Part shown: piece after piece, positions 26,068 to 35,654 of the stretch
How positions within the stretch are numbered: position 1 is the stretch's first letter
How the letters are laid out: each line of letters starts with the position of its first letter
Assembly (NCBI GenBank): GCA_965247125.1
Contig: CBDFGO010000002.1
Span: 1,116,001-1,180,000, forward strand
Length of the DNA: 64,000 nucleotides
Origin: CALBJU01 sp965247125
GTDB taxonomy: Bacteria > Bacteroidota > Rhodothermia > Rhodothermales > UBA10348
Direction: 5' to 3'
The notes under the pieces: model-generated
The model's database searches: none
What the model was told of the DNA's origin: nothing
The model's input: the letters and a program-made list of their open reading frames with translations, nothing else
Program-made: the position numbers and the translations under genes

Positions 26068-27648
26068 ATGACGGATCTTTCTTCTATCACTCAATTCAAG
26101 AATAATCGAGGCCTCAGGGACCTGCCGTGTCTCGGCGTAGCTGTGACCGCCTGTGCGGCTCCTGGCACGCGCGTGCAGACAGGTCTTGCAGTCCTGCTCC
26201 TGATTGCATTGACGGGATGTGCAGCCTCGACGAATCCGATCTCGGGTCGCCGCGCGTTCAACTATGCCTGGTCGCCCGCGGAAGAGATAAGAATCGGCCA
26301 GGAGGCCGATCCTCAGATTGTCGCTCAGTACGGACTGTATGACAACGTTTCGTTGGCAGAGTATGTCGATTCTCTTGGGCAAAAGCTGGCCGACGTAAGT
26401 CACTTTCGGCGGCCGGGTATCGATCCGATTTTCGGTAACATGAGTTTTCATTTTCGCGTCTTGGACAGCCCTGTGGTGAATGCCTTCGCGTTGCCGGGAG
26501 GATTCATTTACGTAACCAGAGGACTCCTGGCTCATCTAGAAAATGAAGCCCAACTCGCTGTCGTGCTGAGCCACGAGATCGGTCACGTGGTTGGGAGACA
26601 TGGATCCAAAGCCATGTGGCGCAGACAGTTCGGGACGGGTGCCTTACTGCTTGGCGCCATCGGTGGACAGGCCGTATTTGGTGGAAATGCTGCTGAGAAC
26701 ATCATGAATGTCAGTGGCACGGCCTCGCAGCTTCTATTTTTGAAATACGGGCGGGGTGCAGAATCGGAATCGGACCAGTTGGGTGTGGACTACGCAGCGA
26801 TCGCTGGTTACGATGCTTCTCAGGCGTCCGCATTTTTTCGTTCTCTGAAGAGATTGGGTGAGCAATCGGGACAGTCGCTACCGGGACTACTTTCCTCCCA
26901 TCCCGACCCGGGTGATAGGGAGCGCTACATTCAGGAACGCTCGGCGCGCTGGGCTTCGGAGCTGTCCATGGACAGAGTTGGCCGCGGGGCGCTCTTTCGA
27001 CACGTCGGGGGATTGGTTTACGGCGCCGATCCTCGACAGGGGTTTGAAGAAAACGGAGTGTTCTACCACCCCCAAATGGCGTTCAGTTTTCCGGTTCCGG
27101 CTTCTTATACGCTGGTTAATCAACCCACCCAGGTTGTGATGGCCGCGGAAGATCAGCAGGCCGTCATCGTGATGGTAATTGACACGGAACATCAACGAGC
27201 TCGTTCGGCGGCGGACGCCTTCAAGGCTAGGGATGATATTAAAGTGGTCGAAAGCGGCATTGGTCAGGCGGGTGGAATGGCGATGCACTACATCATCGCC
27301 GATGCAACTTCGTCAGACGGACAGGAGCTGCGCCTCAGAAAGCAATACATCGAAAACGATGGTAGCCTTTTCGTATTCACGGGATACGCTCTTCTAACCA
27401 GTTATGACGACCATGCGGCCTCATTTTCCAGAACCATGCAAGGATTCCGCTCCGTCGCCGATGCGAAAATTCTGGACACGAAGCCGCGAAGGGTGACCCT
27501 ACGAAGAAATGGGCAGTCCACTTTATTCGGCGTGTTGATCGGATCGACATTTCCCCCGGGGCTGACGCAACTCTCGTTGGCGATACTGAATCAGGTGGAA
27601 ATCTCCGATCGGATTCCAGCCGGGGAAACCTACAAAACGGTGCAGTGA
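26068..27648 (+). CDS. M48 family zinc metalloprotease lipoprotein
   Basis: This periplasmic or membrane-anchored peptidase has the zinc motif HEIGHVVGRHGSKAM with a third ligand in AESESDQLGVDY, both typical of the M48 (BepA/LoiP-like) family. A lipobox LIALTGC follows a hydrophobic stretch. Starting at 26068 gives 526 residues with about 35 residues before the hydrophobic core, so GTG at 26143 or 26173 is a better fit for a signal peptide. The C-terminal third (about 340-526) is a family-specific domain without a known fold by eye. Such enzymes process or degrade outer-membrane proteins. Confidence 0.9.
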   Translation: MTDLSSITQFKNNRGLRDLPCLGVAVTACAAPGTRVQTGLAVLLLIALTGCAASTNPISGRRAFNYAWSPAEEIRIGQEADPQIVAQYGLYDNVSLAEYVDSLGQKLADVSHFRRPGIDPIFGNMSFHFRVLDSPVVNAFALPGGFIYVTRGLLAHLENEAQLAVVLSHEIGHVVGRHGSKAMWRRQFGTGALLLGAIGGQAVFGGNAAENIMNVSGTASQLLFLKYGRGAESESDQLGVDYAAIAGYDASQASAFFRSLKRLGEQSGQSLPGLLSSHPDPGDRERYIQERSARWASELSMDRVGRGALFRHVGGLVYGADPRQGFEENGVFYHPQMAFSFPVPASYTLVNQPTQVVMAAEDQQAVIVMVIDTEHQRARSAADAFKARDDIKVVESGIGQAGGMAMHYIIADATSSDGQELRLRKQYIENDGSLFVFTGYALLTSYDDHAASFSRTMQGFRSVADAKILDTKPRRVTLRRNGQSTLFGVLIGSTFPPGLTQLSLAILNQVEISDRIPAGETYKTVQ

Positions 27649-27666
27649 CCACAGGGACTACAAGTC

Positions 27667-27697
27667 ACTGAAGAGTGGCGGCTACTCTTCCTCAGTC
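27667..27697. terminator. Candidate bidirectional terminator hairpin
   Basis: GAAGAGT (27670-27676), loop GGCGGCT and ACTCTTC (27684-27690) form a perfect 7-bp stem; with a two-base bulge the flanking ACT/CAGT adds more pairs. It lies between the convergent M48 and MaoC genes and touches the MaoC stop. There is no clear U tract, so termination is uncertain. Confidence 0.45.
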
Positions 27698-28123
27698 CTG
27701 CCCCTCACCCGGAGGGATCAACGTGGCGTCACCAGCCACACACATCTTCTTTCCCAGATAGATGTAGGTCCGCATTTTAATGTGGCGGTACTTTTTAATT
27801 TTTTCTGCGACTCGAACCTCGACGGTAATTTCTGACCCTACGGGAACAGGGCGCAGAAATCGAGCAGTAATATTTACGGCCACACATCCAGGACCCGGAA
27901 AATCGCGCCCCAGCGCCTTCGATATAATCCCCAGCAGAAACATGCCGTGAACGATGGCTTTTCCGAACCGGCTTGACGAAGCGTACTCAGCGTCGATGTG
28001 GATCGGATTATCATCCCCGGTAAGATCCGCGAACGTCTGGACGTCTTCAGCCGTCAATACACGGCTAATAGAGACCGTCTGGCCTACTTCAAGCGCATCG
28101 TACGTGTTCGGATTGGAGCTCAT
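27692..28123 (-). CDS. MaoC-like (R)-enoyl-CoA hydratase
   Basis: This 143-residue single hot-dog domain protein resembles (R)-specific enoyl-CoA hydratases (PhaJ type). The catalytic Asp and His lie in DDNPIHIDAEYASSSRFGKAIVHGML-like sequence at about residues 37-60, and the AVNITARFLRPVPVGSEITV strand is typical. It would hydrate trans-2-enoyl-CoA to (R)-3-hydroxyacyl-CoA. No PHA or fatty acid genes lie next to it. It is divergent from the RND exporter gene; 28124-28369 holds only the shared upstream region. Confidence 0.9.
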   Translation of the reverse strand: MSSNPNTYDALEVGQTVSISRVLTAEDVQTFADLTGDDNPIHIDAEYASSSRFGKAIVHGMFLLGIISKALGRDFPGPGCVAVNITARFLRPVPVGSEITVEVRVAEKIKKYRHIKMRTYIYLGKKMCVAGDATLIPPGEGQD

Positions 28124-28369
28124 TACTGCGGAAAGCTTCGAGTAGAATGTCTGGCCAAACCTACGGTTAAATGTGGGGTTTTCGAATGATAGTGCTGATG
28201 AATAAAAAAAGTATTACGCACCACATGATCGGCCCGAATCAAAATGTGGAGTCTTTGAGGAGTTGACGGGGCAGAAATCGTACTCCCCCGGAAATAATTG
28301 AACAATAGCATCAGTAGGTGAGTTCGATGCCCCATTCTTATTCAATCGGCGTTAGATCCTCCTGACTCC

Positions 28370-30862
28370 ATGATGCACAGTCTTTTTCAGTCGCTCCGAC
28401 CCTTCATCCGGGTCGTGGTTCGTCAGGCACACTGGATTCTATTGCTGGCTCTCCTGCTGTCGGCCCTGGGAATTCGAGGAGCCCTGCGACTGTCGATTGA
28501 CACAGACCTGGCCAATCTGATTCCACCGGAGTACCACAGTGTTCAGGCCCTGGAACGGCTCAGAGACACGGTGGGCGGCGAAAGTGAGGCTGCGATCGCA
28601 ATAGAAAGTCCGTCTTTCGAAGCCAACAAGGCGTTCGCCGAAGAGTTGATTCCAGAAATACTGAATCTCGTTGGAGACGGCTATGAAGAAGCCTACTTCC
28701 AGCGGGTTGAGTACTACAAGGACACGGAATTTCTCAAAGCGAATGCGCTGTACTTCGCGACTCCTGCGGAGTTGGATCTGGTAGATACCTGGTTGCAGGA
28801 CAAAATATCAGACGCTCGTCTGGAAGCAAATCCGTTCTTTTTCGACCTGGAGGATGACGACGACTTCGAAGCCGAGCCCGACTCGGTCGGAGACGAGCTC
28901 CGGGCCGTATACGATGAGATCGTCTCAAAAGAATATCCGATCTCTGAAGACAGTCTGACGATGGTGCTACGATTCTTCCCAGCCGAGTCGTCTTCGAATA
29001 TCCGGTTCATTGAAAACGCCTATGCGGACATCGATGCGGCGATTGCACGGGTCGATCCATCGTCGTTTCATCCAGATATGCACACGACCACCGCGGGTCG
29101 ATTGCTCAGACAGATGATCGAGGTTCAGACCATTCAGCAGGATGTTCTCGGCTCGTTTGGGATGGGAGCCCTGGCTGTGTTGTTGCTGGTTGTCTTCTAT
29201 TTCTTCTATAAATCGTATCGCGCCCGCGCCGGGAAAACCCTGCAACCCGTCGTGTTGCTTGTGGAATTGATACGAATGCCGGTGATGGCACTCATAATCG
29301 GCCTGCCACTACTGATGAGTCTTTCCTGGACTTTCGGGATCGCGTATCTCGCCTACGGGCAGCTCAATTTGATGACCTCGACACTTGGCCTGGTACTGTT
29401 TGGCCTGGGAATCGACTATGGCATCCATTTTTATGCGCGGTATTCAGAAGAGCGGGCGACGGGCAAGAGCGTTGTGGATGCGATCGAAACGACGTTTTCC
29501 AGCACGGGGCAGGCCATCACGATCGGCGCGCTTACCACCTCGCTCGCTATGTACGTACTGGTGATTGCCGATTTTCGGGGCTTCAGCCAGTTTGGTTTCA
29601 TCGCGGGAACGGGGATTCTTTTTGCGCTGCTCGCCATGCTGGTCGTTATGCCAGCCCTTCTGTCTGTTTTTGAGCGGATTCATTTGCTCAATCTGGAGGG
29701 GGGCACGAGTTCGCCAACCAGTTTCCAGACAGGAAGTGTGTTTCGTGGTGCAAAAGGAGTGTTGATTCTGAGCCTGCTGGCCGTCGTAACCGCCCTGGCG
29801 TTCTTACCGAAGGTTGAATTCGAATACCGATTTGGTGAACTCGAACCGACGTACGAAGAATATGACACCCGCCGAGCTGTTGTACGCAAGGTGTACAATG
29901 ATCGACGACGCAGGAATCCTGCGTATGTGGTTGTGGATTCGCCCGACGAAATAGCACCGATTACCCGGGTTCTGAACGACCGGCTGGAGGCAGACACCCT
30001 CTCACCCTCCATCAACCGAATCGAGTCTCTTCAGGATCGTTTTCCCATGACTGCTGAAGCGCAGCAGCTTCGCCTTGACCGGCTTGCATTCATTCGAGAG
30101 CTTCTGGAAGATTCGTTTCTGAAGAAAGATGAGTCTGCCGAAATGGATCGGCTTCGTGCGGCGGCGTCGACAGTAAGAGTCCTGCAGTTCGAAGAGGTCC
30201 CCGAATTCCTGAGAAAACAATTCACCTCAAAGTCCGGTGAGTTGGGAAACTTCGTGATCATCTATCCCGCCTTTGGATTGTCGGACGGGCGGCGGTCAAT
30301 GGCGTTTTCGGATGATGTTTCCACAATCGTTACCGAAGACGGTCGCGAGTACCATGCGGGATCGACTTCTCTCGTGGCAGCGGACATGCTGAAGCTCATG
30401 CGCAGCGAGGCACCGTGGATGGTTCTTGCCACCCTGCTCATTGTGATCGCATTGATGTTTCTGAATTTTCGCACGGTGAAGTGGGCTTTGCTGGCCCTAC
30501 TGCCCCTCATTGTCGGTGTGCTCTGGATGCTGCTCCTGGTGGAAGTACTGGGCGCACGGCTCAACTTTTACAATTTGATCGTGCTCCCCGCCGTTCTCGG
30601 AATCGGCAACGACGCGGGAGTCCATCTCGTTCACCGATACCGCGAGGAGGGAAGGGGATCCTTAATGAGTGTTCTTCGATCAACCGGTGAACACGTGGCC
30701 ATAGGATCCTTGACCACGATGCTTGGATTCGCGGGGCTTTTGCTCAGCTTTCATCCCGGACTCGAATCCATTGGGCTGCTCGCCGTCCTGGGTATTGGCT
30801 CCACATTGGTAGCAGCACTCCTCTTCCTGCCCGCCATGCTGCAGTGGATCGAGGATCGCTAA
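28370..30862 (+). CDS. RND/MMPL superfamily exporter
   Basis: This 830-residue membrane protein has the two-fold RND plan: a helix at about 17-35, a periplasmic loop, about five helices at 260-450, a second helix and loop from about 465, and a final helix block at about 680-825. Signature stretches are LGLVLFGLGIDYGIHFYARYSEE and VLGIGNDAGVHLVHRYREEG, matching helix 4 and helix 10 motifs of the hopanoid-exporter-like (HpnN) subgroup. A highly acidic insertion lies at about 155-180. It probably moves lipids or hydrophobic compounds. Its stop overlaps that of the convergent glycosyltransferase gene. Confidence 0.9.
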   Translation: MMHSLFQSLRPFIRVVVRQAHWILLLALLLSALGIRGALRLSIDTDLANLIPPEYHSVQALERLRDTVGGESEAAIAIESPSFEANKAFAEELIPEILNLVGDGYEEAYFQRVEYYKDTEFLKANALYFATPAELDLVDTWLQDKISDARLEANPFFFDLEDDDDFEAEPDSVGDELRAVYDEIVSKEYPISEDSLTMVLRFFPAESSSNIRFIENAYADIDAAIARVDPSSFHPDMHTTTAGRLLRQMIEVQTIQQDVLGSFGMGALAVLLLVVFYFFYKSYRARAGKTLQPVVLLVELIRMPVMALIIGLPLLMSLSWTFGIAYLAYGQLNLMTSTLGLVLFGLGIDYGIHFYARYSEERATGKSVVDAIETTFSSTGQAITIGALTTSLAMYVLVIADFRGFSQFGFIAGTGILFALLAMLVVMPALLSVFERIHLLNLEGGTSSPTSFQTGSVFRGAKGVLILSLLAVVTALAFLPKVEFEYRFGELEPTYEEYDTRRAVVRKVYNDRRRRNPAYVVVDSPDEIAPITRVLNDRLEADTLSPSINRIESLQDRFPMTAEAQQLRLDRLAFIRELLEDSFLKKDESAEMDRLRAAASTVRVLQFEEVPEFLRKQFTSKSGELGNFVIIYPAFGLSDGRRSMAFSDDVSTIVTEDGREYHAGSTSLVAADMLKLMRSEAPWMVLATLLIVIALMFLNFRTVKWALLALLPLIVGVLWMLLLVEVLGARLNFYNLIVLPAVLGIGNDAGVHLVHRYREEGRGSLMSVLRSTGEHVAIGSLTTMLGFAGLLLSFHPGLESIGLLAVLGIGSTLVAALLFLPAMLQWIEDR

Positions 30863-31995
30863 CCGATTTCGAGGGCGTCCAGATACCGGTTGGAGACTGC
30901 GTCCCAGCCGTGTCGATTGATGACGTGTTCTCGCGTTTGGGTCGACAGACTGGCCAGAGTGGTCCGATTTCTATCCAGATCTGAAATTTTGCTCACGAAA
31001 CCTGTCGTGTCACCCGTCTCGACAAAATACCCGTTCGTCCCCTCTTCGATGACCTCAATGATCCCTTCGAGCTTCGAAGCCACGGTGGGAAGTCCGTTCA
31101 ATCCAGCCTCCAACATCACGATTCCGAAGCCTTCCATGTCACCCGGCACTGGAATATTGGGCATGATGAAGAGGTCAGCGCTCTGGTAAAGATCTCGAAG
31201 ATTGTCATTGTCGAGTTTCCCCATCAGGCGAACCCGTTTGTCCAATCCAGTAGACTGAATGGCTGCCCGGATCGAGTCGCCCTCAGGCCCCATTCCACCC
31301 AACCAATAGTGCACGTGTTCGGGCAGTTCAGGCATTACATTTTCGATAAACCAGGCGAATCCCTTGCGCTTCACCTGGCGACCCACCGAGCACAACAGGA
31401 AAGATCCATCGGGTAAGTCGCTGCGAATTGATCGTCCATCGCGAGCTCCTGCCGGCGATTCCGGAGCCGGAAAGCGGCTCAGATCGACTCCGTTGTGGAC
31501 CACACACAGTTTTTCGGGTAACAGACCGCGAGCGATGCACGCCTCCCCCGTTGCCTTGCTGACCGCCATGACAAGATCGACGGCGCGGAACACCTTGGGA
31601 ACGATATACTTCTGATAGAAGTGAACGGGAAGAGTGCCGTCCTGGCCATGCACAATGGATGCAACTCGGACTCCCGATCGGACTGATTGACGTCGTAACA
31701 AAATCGAGATTGTGGCCGTCACCATGCTCGAAAACAGGATGACATCTACCTCGCCCTGCCTGATTCGGCGTCGAAGACGGAAGTACGTCGCTACCAGAAA
31801 TGGGAAGGTCAGAATGTGTATCCAATCCCAACTCGTCGCCAGATGAATCGCGTCGTAGTGGATGCGACCATTTTGAATCTCGGAATCCCTGAGCAGTGCG
31901 GCGTCGAGCTCCATAGCAACGCGCTGCATGCCCCCCACATTGGAAAGGGGACGATCAGGAGGAGAAAAAGAATGGGATACGAAAATGAGACGCAC
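30859..31995 (-). CDS. Glycosyltransferase family 4
   Basis: This 378-residue GT-B enzyme begins MRLIFVSHSFSPPDRPLSNVGG (GTG start at 31995). The nucleotide-sugar-binding half has VVHNGVDLSRFP, LCSVGRQVKRKG and the EGFGIVMLEAGLNGLP block with the donor-binding Glu pair. It is the last gene of a minus-strand group with another GT4 and a membrane protein. The sugar and acceptor are unknown; cell-surface glycan or glycolipid synthesis is likely. Confidence 0.9.
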   Translation of the reverse strand: MRLIFVSHSFSPPDRPLSNVGGMQRVAMELDAALLRDSEIQNGRIHYDAIHLATSWDWIHILTFPFLVATYFRLRRRIRQGEVDVILFSSMVTATISILLRRQSVRSGVRVASIVHGQDGTLPVHFYQKYIVPKVFRAVDLVMAVSKATGEACIARGLLPEKLCVVHNGVDLSRFPAPESPAGARDGRSIRSDLPDGSFLLCSVGRQVKRKGFAWFIENVMPELPEHVHYWLGGMGPEGDSIRAAIQSTGLDKRVRLMGKLDNDNLRDLYQSADLFIMPNIPVPGDMEGFGIVMLEAGLNGLPTVASKLEGIIEVIEEGTNGYFVETGDTTGFVSKISDLDRNRTTLASLSTQTREHVINRHGWDAVSNRYLDALEIG

Positions 31996-32044
31996 AGTGG
32001 CGAGGGAAGAGAATACGACGCGTTAAGGGATTAGACAGTGCGAA

Positions 32045-33217
32045 CTAGTCCCGCTCGGGTAGCTGCAAAATCTGGTCGTAGAATGAATCGATTTTGCCCA
32101 AGATACGACGCCAACTATAGGTCTCTGCCTCGGACCGGGCCGCGCTGCCCATTTGTAGCCTTCGAGATGTGTCCAGCGTCAGGATTTTCGCGTAGTTAGC
32201 GAAGGATTCTGTGTCCCTTCCTTTTGCCAAGAATCCGGTCCTGTCATGTAGTACGAGGGAGTTGCTTCCCGTGGCATCTGCGCATAGGGTGGGCAGACCG
32301 CTTGCCATCGCTTCTAGGGTGACATTTCCAAAGGTTTCTGTCTCCGACGGAAAAAGAAACAGGTCCGATGAGGCATATGCCACCGACAACTCTTCACCCT
32401 GAAGATGGCCAAGAAAGACGGCCTCGGGCAGCTTCTCTTTCAACATCTTTCCAACTGGTCCTTCACCAACGATCAGGCTTCGGACATTCATTCCCTCATC
32501 CAGCAGGCGGCGCACCACATCGGCAAATACGTCCAGGCCCTTTTCGATCACGAGTCGAGAGATATAGGAGATTACGACCATATCATCCGTAAACCCGAGT
32601 TCTCGGCGCCACTCCATGGATCGCTTATTCGGATTGAATGCTACAATATCCACCCCGCGAGGCCACAATTCGATCCCCTTCTGGATGCCGTGCTCCTTCA
32701 GAACACTTACCATAGAAAGACTCGGCACGTACAGGTGTTCACACCTGGAATAAAACCATCGGAGATACCACCACATCGTAGACTCGAACCGATCCAGGTC
32801 ATAAAAGCCCAGATAGGAACTGAAGTGAGTGTGATACGACGCCACGACAGGAATTTTCTGAACGCGTGCATAAAGCAGGGCCTGCAAGCCCACCAGATCA
32901 GGAGTAGCAATATGCACGATGGTCGGTCTGAACCTGTCCAGTTGTTCGATGGCTGCCGGATTCATCCCAATCGATATCCGGTATTCGGGCCGCCCTGGCA
33001 TTTTGATCGAGGGCACGCCGGTGAGTGCACCCGCATGTTTGATCGGAGGATTCTCGACGGTGGGAGCGAATACATGAACCGGAGTTCCTTCGGTCTCGAG
33101 GTAGGAAACCAGGCGGTTGAGAGTCAGGGAAACACCGTCCACCACGTGATTGAATGCTCCCGTGAAGAGCGCAATACGCTTTTCGTGTTGCGATGCTATC
33201 GGTGTGATTCCAGCCAT
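32045..33217 (-). CDS. Glycosyltransferase family 4 (SqdX/MgtA-like)
   Basis: This 390-residue GT-B enzyme shows ALFTGAFNHVVDGVSLTLNRL at its start, PTIVHIATPDLVGLQAL, ASYHTHFSSYL, LWPRGVDIVAFNP and SETETFGNVTLEAMASGLP. This set is typical of the glycolipid-forming subgroup that includes SqdX and mannosyl/galactosyl-diacylglycerol transferases. It starts 2 bp after the upstream membrane-protein gene (stop TAG, then TT, then ATG), so it is tightly coupled to it. A glycolipid product is inferred from subgroup resemblance. Confidence 0.91.
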   Translation of the reverse strand: MAGITPIASQHEKRIALFTGAFNHVVDGVSLTLNRLVSYLETEGTPVHVFAPTVENPPIKHAGALTGVPSIKMPGRPEYRISIGMNPAAIEQLDRFRPTIVHIATPDLVGLQALLYARVQKIPVVASYHTHFSSYLGFYDLDRFESTMWWYLRWFYSRCEHLYVPSLSMVSVLKEHGIQKGIELWPRGVDIVAFNPNKRSMEWRRELGFTDDMVVISYISRLVIEKGLDVFADVVRRLLDEGMNVRSLIVGEGPVGKMLKEKLPEAVFLGHLQGEELSVAYASSDLFLFPSETETFGNVTLEAMASGLPTLCADATGSNSLVLHDRTGFLAKGRDTESFANYAKILTLDTSRRLQMGSAARSEAETYSWRRILGKIDSFYDQILQLPERD

Positions 33218-33219
33218 AA

Positions 33220-34263
33220 CTATGCGTCAGTCTCCCCTTCGTCACTCTTTCCAGACGAATCGTTACTGCCATCGGTAGAACGTACCAAGCTCCGTCCTCC
33301 CGCGATGGACAGCGGAACGAACATCGAAACGCTGATCACACGATCCAGAACACTTCTGGTCACCAACATGGCAGCGATCGCCGTTTCGGGCCCTTCGAGA
33401 AGACCCGGAAGTCCCAGAATGACACCCATAGCAATCAGGTCGGGAGTCACGAGAAACGGTAATCGATTTGTCACTGTCTGAATGGCCAACATGGTACCCC
33501 ATATCTGGAACGACACATCGGGCAGCACGACCCACCATTGCAAAATCTGAAGAATGTAAATGAACAGAAAGCGGCTAAGATGGGTGCCATAAAGCCATAG
33601 TACGGTTCGACTATCCAGCTTGAAAAGAGTGTGGCGGAAACGATATCCGGCGCTTGCCACAGCGGCGATCACGATCAGCATCCCGAAAAACAGAACCTGA
33701 TCGTTGTCGCCTACAAGTTGGTCGATTTTAATGGAGTCCGTGCTGAGCAGCAGCCCCAGCAGCAATCCTGTTGCAGTGAAGGCACCCATCGAAGAGGTGA
33801 TGCCGACATCTACCATGATGCGAAGCACCTTGGCGCGCGAAACTCCCAGCTTCTCTTTCACCCAGAGGAGAAAAAACACCTCTCCCGAGTACCCCATGAG
33901 ACCCAGATTCAGCACCTTCTTGCGAATAAAAGCCGAGAACAGAGAACGTTTTTTCGCGGAGAAAAACATCCTGTAGATTCCCGTCTCATAAACCGGCAAT
34001 AAGAAGTACATTAGCACCACGATCACGTAGAACCACGGTGTCCGGGGCATTTCGCTGAGAAGATTTGACCACCCGATCCTGGACAGATATCGAAAAAGAA
34101 TAAAAACGACTGCGGCCCCTATGAGCAAACGCACGGCCTTCAAGATCCGGCTTCCAGTCGGAGAAGAAACGAAATGCTCGGCGGATGCTCGAATGGATTG
34201 CAGGCGACTCACCCGAAAGGCTCTCCCGTTGTTTGATGGGTTGCGTTGATGGCCGATTGGCAC
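33220..34263 (-). CDS. Multi-pass membrane protein, possibly LPG-synthase-TM/flippase-like
   Basis: This 347-residue protein has about eight hydrophobic segments between residues 43 and 325 and a polar Ser/Asp-rich tail ending EGETDA. The layout and the NLGLMGYSGEVFFLLWVKEKLG stretch recall the lysylphosphatidylglycerol-synthase TM family (YbhN/AglD-like), but the match is weak. It is the first of three co-directional genes with two GT4 enzymes, which would fit lipid-linked sugar transport. The GTG at 34263 overlaps the divergent upstream reading frame; a GTG at 34212 (VSRLQSIRA) is an alternative. Confidence 0.68.
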   Translation of the reverse strand: MPIGHQRNPSNNGRAFRVSRLQSIRASAEHFVSSPTGSRILKAVRLLIGAAVVFILFRYLSRIGWSNLLSEMPRTPWFYVIVVLMYFLLPVYETGIYRMFFSAKKRSLFSAFIRKKVLNLGLMGYSGEVFFLLWVKEKLGVSRAKVLRIMVDVGITSSMGAFTATGLLLGLLLSTDSIKIDQLVGDNDQVLFFGMLIVIAAVASAGYRFRHTLFKLDSRTVLWLYGTHLSRFLFIYILQILQWWVVLPDVSFQIWGTMLAIQTVTNRLPFLVTPDLIAMGVILGLPGLLEGPETAIAAMLVTRSVLDRVISVSMFVPLSIAGGRSLVRSTDGSNDSSGKSDEGETDA

Positions 34264-34308
34264 AGCGGCAGCGGCAGCGACAGCGGCAATCTACATACTC
34301 CCGTTTCA

Positions 34309-34788
34309 ATGAAAGGCACGTCAGCAACGAAAAAAGCGAGAAACACACTTTCGGCAGTCCTTGTCGTCTACGTGCTGACGGTGGCTGTAAATCTGGGAGA
34401 ATTCTGGCCTTTCAGCATATTTCCCATGTTTTCGCAGGGTGGGAATCCCTGGTCGCGAGCGCTTGTCCGGGAGATGCCTGCAGAGGACGCTGTTTCTTGG
34501 AATAGTGCGGGACTCGATGAGCTCCCGGGCATTCCTTTCGGGGTCGCGTCCAAGGGAATCGACCCGATCGATCTGGCAAACTTTGTGTCGAAAACCCAAC
34601 AGTGGGACCCCATCCGAGTACGTGCGCTTTCGATCATGCTGTTTGAGAGCGAAGCTCCTGATCGACGGCTTCTCGTGTTTCGGGTTCAGGCTCAATTGCT
34701 GGATGGCGGTGAAGTCGCGATTGAGGCGACCCCCTACGTGTTGATCGCTCCAGACGGAGTACTCCTGAATCCGATCATCAAACCATGA
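34309..34788 (+). CDS. Uncharacterised single-pass membrane protein upstream of HTTM gene
   Basis: I do not recognise this protein of about 160 residues. It has a basic N-terminus (MKGTSATKKARNTL), one hydrophobic segment (LSAVLVVYVLTVAVNLGEFW), then FSIFPMFSQGGNPWSRA and a mostly beta-like soluble domain. The frame opens at 34246 but the ATG at 34309 puts the membrane segment near the start and avoids overlap with the divergent gene. Its stop overlaps the ATG of the HTTM gene (ATGA), so the two are translationally coupled. A partner role for the HTTM protein is an inference. Confidence 0.75.
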   Translation: MKGTSATKKARNTLSAVLVVYVLTVAVNLGEFWPFSIFPMFSQGGNPWSRALVREMPAEDAVSWNSAGLDELPGIPFGVASKGIDPIDLANFVSKTQQWDPIRVRALSIMLFESEAPDRRLLVFRVQAQLLDGGEVAIEATPYVLIAPDGVLLNPIIKP

Positions 34789-35654
34789 ACCTGAACTTAT
34801 CAGACAATCTGTTCGGGTTTCATGAGGCTGATTCGCGCGGACAGCGAATCTATCGTGGGGCATTCGAGCTCTTCATCGTTATTGCGACTTGCTACCTGGC
34901 ATGGAAATGGGGCCGCTATACACTTCGGATCAGCGATGTCGTTCTGCCACTCGGCCTCGCGCGGTACCTGGACATTTCGTTCATGCATGGCAATAATTTA
35001 CCGCTATGGAACGCAGCGCTGATCAGCTTTCTGACTGCCTACGGATTCTGTCGCTTTGGCAGGTGGTCATACGCACTGGCCTTTGTATTGCTTCTTTTCC
35101 AGTACGCTGCACGGTTCTCTCTGGGAGAGATCCCCCATAGTGCCAATCTGGTTGGAATTGGATTGCTTGGTTATGCCCTGGCTGACTTATTTTTTTCAGC
35201 TCACGCGAACCGCAGCAGATTTGGCCTCGGGTTTTCCATTTTCTTTGTAGGACTCACCTACACCTTTTCCGCCTGGAGCAAGTTGATCGCCTCGGGCTGG
35301 CGGTGGCCGGATGGCCGACACCTCTGGATGTGGATCAACGAAAAAGCGGTTGATGAGATCGCCCGGTCCGGGTTCGTCGAGCTGAACTGGATCCAGGAGT
35401 GGGCTCTTGAGAATATGGTCGTGGCAACAGCGTTCCTCGCGTTTGGCCTCGTTACAGAATTTTTTGCCTGGCTCGTATGGTTCAGGAAGTGCCGCTACTA
35501 CGTTATTTGGGCCATTCTGGGCCTACATGTGGGAATCTGGCTGACCATGGACATCCTATTCACCCTCTCGATGGTCGAACTAGTGCTACTGGCTCTTCCA
35601 TGGCCTGCAATCATAGATCGAGTGCTGAAAACTCCACAGACCACTCAAGTCTGA
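34785..35654 (+). CDS. HTTM-domain membrane protein
   Basis: This 289-residue protein has about seven to eight membrane segments. It resembles HTTM proteins, which are related to the membrane part of vitamin K-dependent gamma-carboxylase. Marks are FVGLTYTFSAWSKLIASGWRW, DGRHLWMWINE and LGLHVGIWLTMDILFTLSMVELVLLALP. No carboxylase catalytic domain is present. It is coupled by a 4-base overlap to the small membrane protein before it, and its 3' end overlaps the convergent GT2 gene by 10 bp. Function of bacterial HTTM proteins is largely unknown. Confidence 0.83.
   Translation: MNLNLSDNLFGFHEADSRGQRIYRGAFELFIVIATCYLAWKWGRYTLRISDVVLPLGLARYLDISFMHGNNLPLWNAALISFLTAYGFCRFGRWSYALAFVLLLFQYAARFSLGEIPHSANLVGIGLLGYALADLFFSAHANRSRFGLGFSIFFVGLTYTFSAWSKLIASGWRWPDGRHLWMWINEKAVDEIARSGFVELNWIQEWALENMVVATAFLAFGLVTEFFAWLVWFRKCRYYVIWAILGLHVGIWLTMDILFTLSMVELVLLALPWPAIIDRVLKTPQTTQV

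Noticed and set aside
32405..33481. 358-codon plus-strand frame across the GT4 and membrane-protein genes
   Set aside because: It is antisense to a tightly coupled gene pair with clear glycosyltransferase motifs.
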